Notes: a model not told the origin generated them from the sequence alone. A stretch of DNA of 63,243 nt from Prochlorococcus sp. AG-388-A04 (GCA_003279935.1 QCGL01000011.1:1-63243); one strand, 5' to 3'. Shown: positions 18,397-27,546, numbered from the stretch's first letter. Numbers and translations: made by a program.

Positions 18397-19983
18397 TTAT
18401 AAAGTTACTGGATCAGAACTAGTGATGCCCTCAACTTCAAGAATTGACTCAAGCAAATTTGTAGGAATAGGATCATCAATACTTAAAACCATAACAGCCT
18501 CTCCTCTGACAATTTTCCTACCAACTTGCATTGAGGCAATATTGACATTATGGTCCCCTAGGAGGGAACCTAACTTTCCAATAATGCCAGGCATATCTCT
18601 ATGCCTAGTTATAAGCATAAATCTACTTGGAGAAACATTAACTGGATATTGATCAATGCTAATTATTCTCAATTCGCCATCAGCAAAAATGCTTCCGGCA
18701 ACACTATGTTCACCATTATCTCCAAAAGTAGTTAATTGAAGTGAACCGCTAGCAAATTCCGGTCTAGCCTCATCTTTACTTTCAATTACTGAAATACCTC
18801 TAGACTCTGCTTCAAGAGAAGCGTTGACATAATTTATTCGATCACCTAGAGCTTTACTTAATAGACCTTTTAAACTGGCTATGATTAAAGGCTGTGAAGG
18901 GTGCTGCACAAATTCACCTTGAAGCCTTACCTCTAACTTTTGAATTTGTCCTCCAGAAAGTTGGCTTATTAAAAGGCCCATTGTTTCAGCTAATTGTAAA
19001 TGAGGTTTAAGGCTATCCATAATATCAGGACTTAAACCCGGAATATTTACTGCTGTTCGTGCAGAAAGTCCCAAAAGAACATCTCTTATTTGTTCAGCAA
19101 CATCCACAGCAACATTCTCTTGTGCCTCCCTAGTTGATGCTCCTAAATGAGGAGTAAGGATTAAATTTTTATCAACTTTAAGTAATGGCGAATTGGAGTC
19201 TAATGGCTCTTTAGCAAAAACATCAATAGCTGCTCCACCTATCAATGAATTATTAAGTGCCTCAGCTAAAGCTTCTTCATCAATTATTCCACCACGCGCA
19301 CAGTTTATTAATTTTGCATTTTTTTTCATACTTTTAAGCACCTTCATATCTACTAAGTTTTCTGTTTCTGCAGTCCTCGGCAAATGTAAAGTTACATAAT
19401 CAGATTCCTCAAATAATGTTTTCAATTCGGACAATCTGACCTGTAATTGTTGTGCTCTTTCTGAAGAAACAAATGGATCATATCCATAAACATCCATTCC
19501 AAGAGCATTAGCAACTTTTGCGACATGAGTTCCTATTTTTCCTAAACCTACAACACCTAGCTTTTTCTTAAACAACTCATTACCAACAAATTTTTTTCTT
19601 TCCCATTTACCCAAAAAAGTACTACTGTTAGCAATTGGTATATTTCTTGATAATGCCAACATCATTGCAATTGTATGCTCGGCAGCAGCTATGGTATTAC
19701 CTCCAGGAGAATTAACAACAAGAACCCCTTTTTGAGTAGCCGCCTTAACATCCACATTATCTACCCCAACCCCAGCTCTCCCAATTATTCTTAGTTTCTT
19801 AGAAGAATTAATAATATCTCCTGTAACTTGAGTGCCAGAACGAATCATAAGAGCATCATAATCATGGATAATAGATGCCAATTCAGAGTTCGAGATTCCT
19901 ATCTTCTGATCAACTTGAGCGACTTGGGAAAGAATATCAATTCCCGTTTGATCAATTGGGTCTGTAATTAGAACTTTTGTCAT
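18397..19983 (-). CDS. serA: D-3-phosphoglycerate dehydrogenase
   Basis: First step of serine synthesis, NAD-dependent. 528 aa, the long form: substrate/NAD domains with IIGRAGVGVDNVDVKAA, GVVGLGKIGTHVAKVA, LINCARGGIIDEEAL and LTPHLGASTREAQ. An intervening domain follows, then a C-terminal ACT domain (RHRDMPGIIGKLGSLLGDHNVNIA, read by position) for allosteric control. ATG at 19983. Confidence 0.95.
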   Translation of the reverse strand: MTKVLITDPIDQTGIDILSQVAQVDQKIGISNSELASIIHDYDALMIRSGTQVTGDIINSSKKLRIIGRAGVGVDNVDVKAATQKGVLVVNSPGGNTIAAAEHTIAMMLALSRNIPIANSSTFLGKWERKKFVGNELFKKKLGVVGLGKIGTHVAKVANALGMDVYGYDPFVSSERAQQLQVRLSELKTLFEESDYVTLHLPRTAETENLVDMKVLKSMKKNAKLINCARGGIIDEEALAEALNNSLIGGAAIDVFAKEPLDSNSPLLKVDKNLILTPHLGASTREAQENVAVDVAEQIRDVLLGLSARTAVNIPGLSPDIMDSLKPHLQLAETMGLLISQLSGGQIQKLEVRLQGEFVQHPSQPLIIASLKGLLSKALGDRINYVNASLEAESRGISVIESKDEARPEFASGSLQLTTFGDNGEHSVAGSIFADGELRIISIDQYPVNVSPSRFMLITRHRDMPGIIGKLGSLLGDHNVNIASMQVGRKIVRGEAVMVLSIDDPIPTNLLESILEVEGITSSDPVTL

Positions 19984-20085
19984 TTAAAGAGTTGTTCTTT
20001 AATTTTTTTACTTTAACTTAATCTATAGTAGAGATATCTTATTTTATTAATTTGAATCAACAAACCAACATTTGAGGCATGAAAA

Positions 20086-20652
20086 TTGACTAAAAGTATA
20101 GTGATATTTAATGAGCTAGAAAAATGTCTCGATCTATTAAATGTTTTTAGGGATAAGTCAGTATTTCTAACAGAATGTTTATTAATTTTGCCATCTAAAG
20201 AAAAAACAACTCCTGAACAACAACAATTATTGAATTTATCCACAAATAGCTACTTTAAATCTGAAGAAATTGAAAACATAAGAATCCTAAATCCAAAACT
20301 TGATAGAAAGATAAGACAGGAAAATATGCGCAACTGGCTTATGCCATTTGGTTTTATAGCAGGCATAGCATTTTCTAATATGACAAACTTATCCACTTTT
20401 AGCTTCCTTGGATTAAACAATATAGGCGAATCATTTATGGGTGGGCTATTGGGTATGGGCTCTGGATATTTAGGTAGCATTGTATCTTCAGCAAGTATTA
20501 ACGTTAATAGAAATAAAGAGTTGAGATCTATTATTGATTTCAATAAAGAAGGTAAATGGCTGGTTCTTCTTGAAAATCAAATAGGAACTGAATTACCCTG
20601 GGCTTTAATAAAACAATCAGACCCTAGAGACATAATTTTTTTAGAAGGCTAA
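20086..20652 (+). CDS. Hypothetical protein with a Gly-rich membrane-like centre
   Basis: 188 aa, family not recognised. The soluble N-terminal half is followed by a hydrophobic, Gly-rich stretch at about 85-145 (MPFGFIAGIAF, GLLGMGSGYLGSIVS) that looks like a glycine-zipper membrane segment. It ends with a short soluble tail. The start is TTG at 20086, with GAGG about 9 bases upstream. It abuts the S4-domain gene with no gap, so the two are probably co-transcribed. Confidence 0.7.
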   Translation: MTKSIVIFNELEKCLDLLNVFRDKSVFLTECLLILPSKEKTTPEQQQLLNLSTNSYFKSEEIENIRILNPKLDRKIRQENMRNWLMPFGFIAGIAFSNMTNLSTFSFLGLNNIGESFMGGLLGMGSGYLGSIVSSASINVNRNKELRSIIDFNKEGKWLVLLENQIGTELPWALIKQSDPRDIIFLEG

Positions 20653-21444
20653 ATGATTGACTTGAAGGAATTATTAATAAATTCAAATTACAAAAAAGAA
20701 ATTGAGGAATTAATAAATATTTCTAATTTATCTTTAAAACATTGGCAAACATATTGGACCGGGTTTAATTCAACATTTGTGTGTGAAGAAATTTTGAAAG
20801 AATTTGAAAATTTAAATGATTTTAAATTTTTTGTTTTTGGAGGATATAACTCAGCCCAAAGATCCAAGATTGCATGTTTTAGAGAAGATAATGTCCCAGA
20901 GAAAAATGAACTAATTAAAGATTTCCCTGCGAAAGGTATTCAAATTAATGGTAATTTTTTATTTGACAACGCAACTCAGGACGATTTTAGATCCTTATTA
21001 GTGGATAATGGATTGAGGGAAGAAAGAATTGGTGATATTTGGACCACAGGAGATAGAGGAGCTCAAGGAATAATCGACGATTCAAAAATTGAATTCTTAA
21101 ATGAAAAGATTTTCTCCCTAAGGGATGTAAAAGTAAAAATAAAAATAGTTGGTTTAGATGAATTACAAATACCTGTTGGAAGATCAAAAAAAATAATTAA
21201 TACCGTAGAGGCTTCAACAAGGATAGATGCAATAGCTTCTGCAGGTTTCCGGATCTCTAGGAACAAAATTTTGGAAAGGATAGAAACTGGAATGCTTAAA
21301 CTAAATGGTAAGACAGTAAAGAAAGGTACTATTAGTTTGAAAGTTGGCGACAAACTTCAACTTGATAACAAAGGGTTTATTGAAATTCTAGATCTAGAAA
21401 TAACCAAAAGAGAAAGATGGAAAATTAAGTTGCTTAGAAAATGA
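20653..21444 (+). CDS. S4-domain RNA-binding protein (YlmH-like, PSII S4 type)
   Basis: 263 aa. The C-terminal S4 RNA-binding domain is clear at about 190-260 (RIDAIASAGFRISRNKI, GMLKLNGKTVKKGT, KVGDKLQL). The N-terminal region has the YlmH-like segment KFFVFGGYNSAQRSKIACF. Cyanobacterial members are annotated as photosystem II S4-domain proteins. In Bacillus, YlmH binds ribosome-related RNA. Which role applies here is not settled by sequence. ATG immediately after the preceding stop. Confidence 0.85.
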   Translation: MIDLKELLINSNYKKEIEELINISNLSLKHWQTYWTGFNSTFVCEEILKEFENLNDFKFFVFGGYNSAQRSKIACFREDNVPEKNELIKDFPAKGIQINGNFLFDNATQDDFRSLLVDNGLREERIGDIWTTGDRGAQGIIDDSKIEFLNEKIFSLRDVKVKIKIVGLDELQIPVGRSKKIINTVEASTRIDAIASAGFRISRNKILERIETGMLKLNGKTVKKGTISLKVGDKLQLDNKGFIEILDLEITKRERWKIKLLRK

Positions 21445-21498
21445 ATCCTTGAGCTGCTATTTTCATATAGGGAGGTTAAATATTTAACTTTTTCAAAA

Positions 21499-21570
21499 GG
21501 GCGATTAGCTCAGCGGTAGAGCATTACCTCGACAAGGTAGTGGTCACTGGTTCGAATCCAGTATCGCCCA
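21499..21570 (+). tRNA. trnV: tRNA-Val (anticodon GAC)
   Basis: 72 nt fold as a full cloverleaf: acceptor GGGCGAT/ATCGCCC with discriminator A570, D-arm GCTC/GAGC, anticodon stem TTACC/GGTAG, T-arm ACTGG-TTCGAAT-CCAGT. Anticodon loop TCGACAA gives GAC for valine codons GTC and GTT. No CCA is encoded. Position 33 reads C where nearly all tRNAs have U. Confidence 0.95.
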
Positions 21571-21635
21571 TTAGATTATTGATGAATGCAAGAAGATCCA
21601 CAAATAATACTTTCGTTTTTTAGATTAATTAGAAA

Positions 21636-22259
21636 ATGAAACTTAATCAAATAATTAACCTGCATAAAGGTTTAACTATGTTTGTTGTGGCAGGTTTAAT
21701 GATGTTTTATAAAAATTATTCAATTGCTGCGTGGGTTTATTTATCTTTGCATGGAACTTATGGAATACTTTGGTTGTTAAAAGAAAAAATATTTCCAGAT
21801 CCATACTTTAAAGAAAAAATAAATCTAATCACTTCAATTACCGGTTTTATTTTTCTTGGTAGTTACTGGATAGCCCCATTTATTCTCATTTCCTCCCAAA
21901 AATCAGTTTCATATCCCATAATTGCAGCTTCTATTTCAATAAATATAATTGGTGTTTTTCTCCATTTTGCAAGTGATGCTCAAAAATATTTCACTCTTAA
22001 AATCAAAAAAGAACTTATTAAAGATGGATTTTTCAAAAATATAAGAAATACAAATTACCTTGGTGAAATACTAATTTATTTATCATTTGCCATCCTTTCT
22101 GTGAGTTTTATACCTTTTGCTATTCTTGCTTTATTTTTCTTTGGAGTCTTTCTACCAAGAATGCTAAAAAAGGACAAATCACTTACAAAATATGCTTCAT
22201 TTGCGGAATATAAGCGAATAAGTGGTTTACTTTTACCCAAATTTAATGAAGGAAATTAA
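21636..22259 (+). CDS. DUF1295-like membrane methyltransferase/reductase family protein
   Basis: 207 aa with five or so membrane helices. The conserved tail NIRNTNYLGEILIYLSFA, followed by a hydrophobic stretch and KYASFAEYKRISG, matches the DUF1295/isoprenylcysteine-methyltransferase-like superfamily (RNPNYxGE pattern). The substrate cannot be told. The ATG of the following gene overlaps this one by 14 bases, which suggests coupling. Confidence 0.75.
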   Translation: MKLNQIINLHKGLTMFVVAGLMMFYKNYSIAAWVYLSLHGTYGILWLLKEKIFPDPYFKEKINLITSITGFIFLGSYWIAPFILISSQKSVSYPIIAASISINIIGVFLHFASDAQKYFTLKIKKELIKDGFFKNIRNTNYLGEILIYLSFAILSVSFIPFAILALFFFGVFLPRMLKKDKSLTKYASFAEYKRISGLLLPKFNEGN

Positions 22260-22797
22260 AATTCCAATATGGAGGCAGGAGTTAAAGGCTGCAAGAAAAA
22301 AAGAAGGTAAATTACCCTCAAGTAGGTGGTTTCAGCTTTGTACTATTAACGGGAATAACGAACCTAGATTACGTACGGTAGTTTTTAGAGGATGGCAAAC
22401 TGAAAGTTCAATCCTTATTTTTACTGATAGTCGCAGCGAAAAAGTTGCTCAATTAAAATTAAATCCCAATGCAGAAGTTTTATGGCTTTTTTATAAAAGC
22501 AAATCACAATTCAGATTTAAAGGAAAAATGAGGGAGTTAAAGGAAAACATGAAATATTGGGATTCTTTATCAGATAGATCCAAATCAACTTGGTTTTGGC
22601 AACATCCAGGAAAAAAGATTAATAAAAATATTTGCACTTCTCAAATAATTTCTAGTGATTTAAATAAGCCAGAAAGTTTTGTTGTATTAGAATTTGAAAT
22701 ATATTCTGTAGATCTACTTAAATTAGTAACGCCTATCCACAAGAGGTATGTCTGGCATAAGGAAAATAATTGGGAAAAAATGGAAATAAATCCATAA
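22246..22797 (+). CDS. FMN-binding pyridoxamine 5'-phosphate oxidase-like protein
   Basis: 183 aa from the ATG at 22246 (the reading frame is open a little further upstream). The split-barrel fold is indicated by RWFQLCTINGNNEPRLRTVVF, TDSRSEKVAQLKLNPNAEV, WLFYKSKSQFRFKGK and the tail VTPIHKRYVWHKENNW. The family is pyridoxamine-phosphate-oxidase-like flavoproteins (Alr4036 type). The specific substrate is unknown and it is probably not PdxH itself. Confidence 0.8.
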   Translation: MKEIKIPIWRQELKAARKKEGKLPSSRWFQLCTINGNNEPRLRTVVFRGWQTESSILIFTDSRSEKVAQLKLNPNAEVLWLFYKSKSQFRFKGKMRELKENMKYWDSLSDRSKSTWFWQHPGKKINKNICTSQIISSDLNKPESFVVLEFEIYSVDLLKLVTPIHKRYVWHKENNWEKMEINP

Positions 22798-22872
22798 AAT
22801 ATTTCTAAATTGTTTACTTAGGTTGAAAAAATTAAATAGATCGGTCAGTTTTAGAAAAGAAATATTAAACAT

Positions 22873-23040
22873 ATGAATTTCTCTGAAATTCCTGAAAATC
22901 CTCTAATTTTTTTATCTTGGGTAACTGCTTTAGGACTTTTCTTAAGTTTATCTGAAGCGACTTTAAAAATTAGATTTGAAAAAATAAATTCCTTACAAAA
23001 AAAACAGGAATTTATTAATAGTCTTTATCCAAAAATTTAA
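22873..23040 (+). CDS. Small single-helix membrane protein, 55 aa
   Basis: MNFSEIPENPLIFLSW opens a hydrophobic helix (about residues 10-28), followed by a charged tail ending SLYPKI. The ATG has a purine-rich upstream region. The stop overlaps the DoxX stop on the other strand. No known family. Confidence 0.55.
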   Translation: MNFSEIPENPLIFLSWVTALGLFLSLSEATLKIRFEKINSLQKKQEFINSLYPKI

Positions 23041-23597
23041 TTTGTAGTATCTGAGAGTAAATTTGCTTGTAGGAATTGGAAAATACCACCTTTGTTGGTT
23101 GAATCTTCTGGACTGATTGATTTACCAGTATTAGCTTTATTTTTCACTGTTTCTTGAATATTTTCATCATCAGATTCAGATCTCAATACTCTTATGATTA
23201 CTTCATCAATTGAGAAATCTCCAGGACCTGTTAGTGCTATTGAGGTAGCTGAAGCGAAATAAAGTAGTAAAAGTTCTAACAAGAAAATATTAAAACCCGA
23301 TGTTACTAGAGCATGATAGATAGCAACTGATATAGTACCAACTATTGCTAACGCACCGAATCTTGTAGCTAAACCAAGTATTAATAACCAGCTTCCACCA
23401 ATTTCTGAAAATGCAGCTACATATGATAAAAATATTGGGAAAGGTAAGTGTAGAGGTCTGACAAAAGCATCAGCAAAATTCTCTATGTTAGCTAGCTTTT
23501 CAAATCCGTGATGAATTAAAACTGTACCAGTAATTACTCTTAGGATTAATAAAGCTGTATCTTTGCTGAATGATTTTGTAAGAATTGTTGAAAGCAC
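23037..23597 (-). CDS. DoxX-family membrane protein
   Basis: 186 aa with four membrane helices. The DoxX signature is visible in LLILRVITGTVLIHHGFEKL and SYVAAFSEIGGSWLLILGL. DoxX-like proteins are poorly understood membrane subunits often tied to oxidative stress. A hydrophilic C-terminal tail (about 140-186) is an extension beyond the usual 130-aa family length. GTG start. Confidence 0.85.
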   Translation of the reverse strand: MLSTILTKSFSKDTALLILRVITGTVLIHHGFEKLANIENFADAFVRPLHLPFPIFLSYVAAFSEIGGSWLLILGLATRFGALAIVGTISVAIYHALVTSGFNIFLLELLLLYFASATSIALTGPGDFSIDEVIIRVLRSESDDENIQETVKNKANTGKSISPEDSTNKGGIFQFLQANLLSDTTN

Positions 23598-23755
23598 TAT
23601 TAGATGTATTTCTTAAGTAAAAATAACTAGCCACATTATTCATCGTGGATTAAACCATAAAACTGATCTTTAATTAAGTATTTATACTTAGTGTTATGCG
23701 TATTTCAAAATTTTTTGCTTTTTAAAAAGCTATTACCTTTTAAAAATTTCCATTA

Positions 23756-24892
23756 CTAATTTTGAAAAACATATTGATTAATTTTGGGTATATTTTCTTT
23801 GAATTTAAAGAACCCTTTTTTGGCAAACTTCCATGCAAATAAGTCTTGATCTCTTACTAAATTAAAAATTACCTTATTATTTAACTTCTTAAAACTATTT
23901 ATAAAATCGTTATTTTCACCAACACCAGGATAAACCATATCTAGCTGATCAATATCGACCAATGTCTCTTTTAATTTTAAAGGATCAATCTGAGTAACAT
24001 TATCAAATTGCTTTATGAATTCAAGAACTATTTGTTGTTTGAAACTTAGAACTGCTTCAGATAATTTTATTTTTCTTTGAGCATTGCCCAGTAGGATAAT
24101 AAAAACGCTCTTATAATTTCTTAAGATATTTTCAAGAGTTGAAACATGTAAATCGTTTTCAAATAATATAAGGTTTTTTGACTTTGGTTCCATATTGCTT
24201 TTATAAATCTCATCATCAAGAGGGATTTGAATTTTTTCTTCAAGAAAGATTTGCCTATTATTAATCTTTTCAACATTGAACCTATTATTTGAAAATTTTC
24301 TTAGATTTTCAGGGGAAAAACGATATTGCTTTCCTTTTGTTTGTAATCCTGCAACCCATCTCCAACTCAAAAGATTCGAGGCAGCATCTCCATCATAAAG
24401 ATGTTTAAAGAAAAAACTTGCACCTAATTGCCAGGGCAGACCTAAATTAAAAATCCAAGTACTAGCAAACCACATACGAGTATGATTGTGTAAGTAGTTA
24501 TAAGTTTTTAACTCATTAACCCATGAATTGAAAAAACCTAATTCTGAGTTTCCATTTATTGCTTTTTCATAGGTTTCAAAATCATATTCATAATTTTTTT
24601 CTGAACTAAAATTACACCACACCTTTGGTCTATTTTCCATCCAACCTTGCCAATAAATTCTCCAATAAATCTCTTCAACAAATTTATTAATCTTTTGAGA
24701 ATGATATTTCTTTTTAACCTTTTCAAGCAATTCGTATTCAAATAAAACCCTATGAGAAATATAAGGAGATAATTTTGAAACGGAGCTTTTATTCGTTGGG
24801 CCATAATCAAAATTACGCAGTTTTTCGTAGTTTGTGATTTTATTCTCTAAAAAATCATCCCACTTTTCCTGAGCATCTAACAGTAATGGCAT
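23756..24892 (-). CDS. Photolyase-like FAD-domain protein without the usual N-terminal domain
   Basis: 378 aa. Residues 1-225 match the helical FAD-binding domain of DNA photolyases and cryptochromes: LSPYISHRVLFEYE, YWRIYWQGWMENRP, YLHNHTRMWFASTWIF, GASFFFKHLYDGDAASNLLSWRWVAG (split here). The N-terminal alpha/beta antenna domain expected before this is missing. Residues 240-370 form a separate alpha/beta-looking region (LILFENDLHVSTLENILRN, SVFIILLGNA). It may bind FAD and act in light-driven repair or signalling; this is not proven. ATG at 24892, facing away from the ligase-like gene. Confidence 0.8.
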   Translation of the reverse strand: MPLLLDAQEKWDDFLENKITNYEKLRNFDYGPTNKSSVSKLSPYISHRVLFEYELLEKVKKKYHSQKINKFVEEIYWRIYWQGWMENRPKVWCNFSSEKNYEYDFETYEKAINGNSELGFFNSWVNELKTYNYLHNHTRMWFASTWIFNLGLPWQLGASFFFKHLYDGDAASNLLSWRWVAGLQTKGKQYRFSPENLRKFSNNRFNVEKINNRQIFLEEKIQIPLDDEIYKSNMEPKSKNLILFENDLHVSTLENILRNYKSVFIILLGNAQRKIKLSEAVLSFKQQIVLEFIKQFDNVTQIDPLKLKETLVDIDQLDMVYPGVGENNDFINSFKKLNNKVIFNLVRDQDLFAWKFAKKGFFKFKENIPKINQYVFQN

Positions 24893-24944
24893 TTTTATAT
24901 ATGCTAAAAACTTTTTTTCTAAATTGTATGGGCTTAACTAAATA

Positions 24945-24981
24945 AAGGTTTTTAATTTTTTATTTAATTATTAAAAACCTT
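24945..24981. repeat. 12-bp perfect inverted repeat between divergent genes
   Basis: AAGGTTTTTAAT (24945-24956) and ATTAAAAACCTT (24970-24981) with a 13-base loop. It sits in the 304-bp divergent gap between the photolyase-like and ligase-like genes. There is no T-run beyond what the stem contains, so it could be an operator or a terminator-like structure. Confidence 0.6.
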
Positions 24982-25196
24982 GAAACAATTTTCTGAAAAA
25001 ATGTTTTATTGAAGTATTTAATTTAAACCTTCAATGAGTACATTTTATACTCTTCAAGTGAACTCCTCATAGGAAAATATATATGGTCAAGACAATTTTT
25101 TTACTCCTAAAGTCAAATTTGAATCTATATCTATAAATCCTTGATTTAAGTAAAAAATCTCCTCAAAAATATTTTCAAAATTATCCAAGAAATATT

Positions 25197-25946
25197 ATGG
25201 GTTCATTATTAGAAAAAAATGTTAAATATCTTGATGAACAATATCGAATAGGAAATGCTCTCATATCTGATAAAGCATTTGATCAACTTGAAAGAAACTT
25301 ACTTCGTACAGATCCAAAATGTGATTATTTTAATCAAAGAAGTAATTTATTTTTACCCTCATTACCTAAAGATAATCATAAAGAGTTTTTAAATAGCTTA
25401 TTAAAAAATACAAGATTGAGCATTCAACCAAAAATTGATGGTTGCGCTATTGCAATTAAATATATAAATGGCAAGTTTGATAAAGCCATTACAAGAAAAG
25501 GATTTGATGTCTCAAGCAAAATTGAAAATATTAAAGATGTCCCCAACAGCCTTCCTATCCAACGAGATTTTCAAGTTAGAGGTGAGCTTTATGCCCCAAA
25601 CGAAACTCCCTATTTTTCCCAAAAAATTACAAGCGAATTCCTCAACAATAAAAAAAGGATTACAGAAAATTTCAGCTTTTGCTGTTTCCAAATACTTAAT
25701 GGAAGACTTAACCAGTATGAAACCCTTAACTATCTTAAAAAATGTGGCTTTATCACCCCTCACAGTTACTTCACAAATCTCACAAGCCAAGTGGAGTTAT
25801 TTAGAAAAAGATGGTTAGATGGAAAAATATTTTCTAAATATCCAACTGATGGAATTGTCATCAAAATTAATAGCAGAAAATTGCAGTTTCTTAGAGAAAC
25901 AAATTTTTCAAAATACAATGAATGGCAATATGCAATTAAAAATTAA
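25197..25946 (+). CDS. Stand-alone NAD-dependent DNA ligase adenylation-domain protein
   Basis: 249 aa. An Ia-like N-terminus (YLDEQYRIGNALISDKAFDQ) is followed by the adenylation domain with the lysine motif QPKIDGCAIAIKY (KxDG), ARG-like AITRKGFDV, VRGELYAP and the final DGIVIKI. The OB fold, zinc finger, HhH and BRCT parts of a full LigA (about 670 aa) are all absent. It might adenylate DNA ends or be a vestigial ligase. ATG at 25197, divergent from the photolyase-like gene. Confidence 0.8.
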   Translation: MGSLLEKNVKYLDEQYRIGNALISDKAFDQLERNLLRTDPKCDYFNQRSNLFLPSLPKDNHKEFLNSLLKNTRLSIQPKIDGCAIAIKYINGKFDKAITRKGFDVSSKIENIKDVPNSLPIQRDFQVRGELYAPNETPYFSQKITSEFLNNKKRITENFSFCCFQILNGRLNQYETLNYLKKCGFITPHSYFTNLTSQVELFRKRWLDGKIFSKYPTDGIVIKINSRKLQFLRETNFSKYNEWQYAIKN

Positions 25947-26081
25947 TCAATAAAAACTAATTAATTATAAAAAGAGTAATTATTTAAGTACTCACGATCC
26001 TTAGCATAAGTATTTACGATAAAAAATATTCAGCAAACTTAATTTTTAATCAAGTTTCAATATTTTAAGAAGAATTAGAAA

Positions 26082-27011
26082 ATGACTGCCACTATCTCTA
26101 AGAATAAAAGGTCTAATTGGACCATTTCAGATATTCCCAATTTAGAAGGGAAAACAGCTTTTATAACTGGCGCAAACAGTGGTCTTGGTTATTACACCGC
26201 TAAAGCTCTAGCAGAAAAAAATGCACATGTTTTGCTTGCTTGCAGAAGTTTAGAAAAGGCTAATGCGGCTATAGAAAAATTAAAGTCGCTAAATCCTGCA
26301 GGTAAATTTACTCCTATAGAACTAGATCTTTCAGATTTGAATAATGTAAGTGAAATTGGATCAAAAATATCAAGTGAGTTTGAGAATTTAGATTTACTCA
26401 TTAACAATGCAGGTATAATGCACCCACCAAAAACATTAAGTAAACAAGGTTTTGAAATACAATTTGCGGTCAATCATTTAGCACATATGCTTTTAACACT
26501 AAAATTCCTTCCTTTAATCGAAAAGAAAGAAAACTCTAGAATAGTTACAGTAACATCAGGGGCTCAGTTCTTTGGAAAAGTTGGGTGGAATAATCTTAAA
26601 GCAGAAAATTACTATAACAAGTGGGAATCATACGCTAACAGTAAATTAGCTAACGTAATGTTTGCTTTAGAGTTAAATGAAAAACTAGAGCAAAAAAATA
26701 TTTTATCCTTGGCGGCTCATCCAGGTATTGCAAAAACAAATCTTTTTTCTGCACAGAAACCAACACCAAGTCCAATTGAAACTTTCTCCTTAGAGCTATT
26801 TAGTCCAATTTTTCAATCGGCAGAGATGGGCGCTTTACCTCAATTACTTGCTGCTACTTCTCCTGAAGCAAAGGGAGGAGACCATTACGGGCCTAAATTC
26901 AATTTTAGAGGTCATCCAAAATTATCTCCAACTTCACCATTTGCTCTAAATAAGAAAGAAAGAAAAAATCTATGGGACAAGAGTATGGAAATACTTAGTA
27001 GTTTTTTATGA
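26082..27011 (+). CDS. Short-chain dehydrogenase/reductase (retinol-dehydrogenase/POR-like)
   Basis: 309 aa classical SDR: cofactor loop TGANSGLGYYTA, NNAGIMHPP, and catalytic Ser...YANSK (Tyr-x3-Lys). A C-terminal extension includes GALPQLLAATSPEAKGGDHYGP, a segment seen in retinol-dehydrogenase-like and protochlorophyllide-reductase-like SDRs. The substrate is not determined; it lacks the features that would make it the light-dependent POR with confidence. Confidence 0.85.
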   Translation: MTATISKNKRSNWTISDIPNLEGKTAFITGANSGLGYYTAKALAEKNAHVLLACRSLEKANAAIEKLKSLNPAGKFTPIELDLSDLNNVSEIGSKISSEFENLDLLINNAGIMHPPKTLSKQGFEIQFAVNHLAHMLLTLKFLPLIEKKENSRIVTVTSGAQFFGKVGWNNLKAENYYNKWESYANSKLANVMFALELNEKLEQKNILSLAAHPGIAKTNLFSAQKPTPSPIETFSLELFSPIFQSAEMGALPQLLAATSPEAKGGDHYGPKFNFRGHPKLSPTSPFALNKKERKNLWDKSMEILSSFL

Positions 27012-27272
27012 GTTTTTTAGTTTTATCAACTTCAAAAAATATTTCAGAATATGCAATTCACTTTCTGAAAGTTTCATAAATTCATTTAAAGCCTGATAAT
27101 TATCTTCATCAAATTCATTGGCTATTTCCAAAAATTCTTTATGATTTTCATTTACAAATCTCTCTGCAATTTGTGATGGAGATAACCCCTCATCAATCAA
27201 ACTACCCGGAGCATTTTTCTCCCAATTTTTATAGAACCAAGAGAACCATAATTCAGTAATATTTTCTTTCAT
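27006..27272 (-). CDS. Small acidic protein, paralogue of 38831-39160
   Basis: 88 aa, soluble, helical. The pattern ELWFSWF near the start, then ERFVNENH, FDEDNYQALNEFMKLSESELHIL, is shared step by step with the protein at 38831-39160, so the two form a small family. No function known. It is the last gene of a three-gene minus-strand run (27794 to 27006). Confidence 0.7.
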   Translation of the reverse strand: MKENITELWFSWFYKNWEKNAPGSLIDEGLSPSQIAERFVNENHKEFLEIANEFDEDNYQALNEFMKLSESELHILKYFLKLIKLKNS

Positions 27273-27276
27273 TTAA

Positions 27277-27546
27277 TTAATCTGGGTATTTAATTTTAGA
27301 TCTAGGAAATAAAAATAGACCAGAAATTATTGCAAATATTGTTAATAAACCTACAACAGGTGTAAAAAGAGGTTGTAGATTTATAAAGAAAAAATTTCCT
27401 GTATGAATTTTCATAAGCCAAAAGAAATCCAATCCAAAATATTGAAATAAAGAATATAAGCTTCCACTAAGAACGGTTATTAACAATGGAATTACTGCTA
27501 TAAGAGTAATACTTCTGTGAAGTTTTCTTGTTTTAGTATTAAACAT
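27277..27546 (-). CDS. Small membrane protein with PepSY-TM-like helices
   Basis: 89 aa with two membrane helices: KLHRSITLIAVIPLLITVLSG at about 8-28 and a second at about 60-80 (FTPVVGLLTIFAIISG). The H-R...G pattern resembles PepSY-associated transmembrane proteins. Its ATG overlaps the upstream stop by one base (TAATG), so it is translationally coupled. Confidence 0.65.
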   Translation of the reverse strand: MFNTKTRKLHRSITLIAVIPLLITVLSGSLYSLFQYFGLDFFWLMKIHTGNFFFINLQPLFTPVVGLLTIFAIISGLFLFPRSKIKYPD

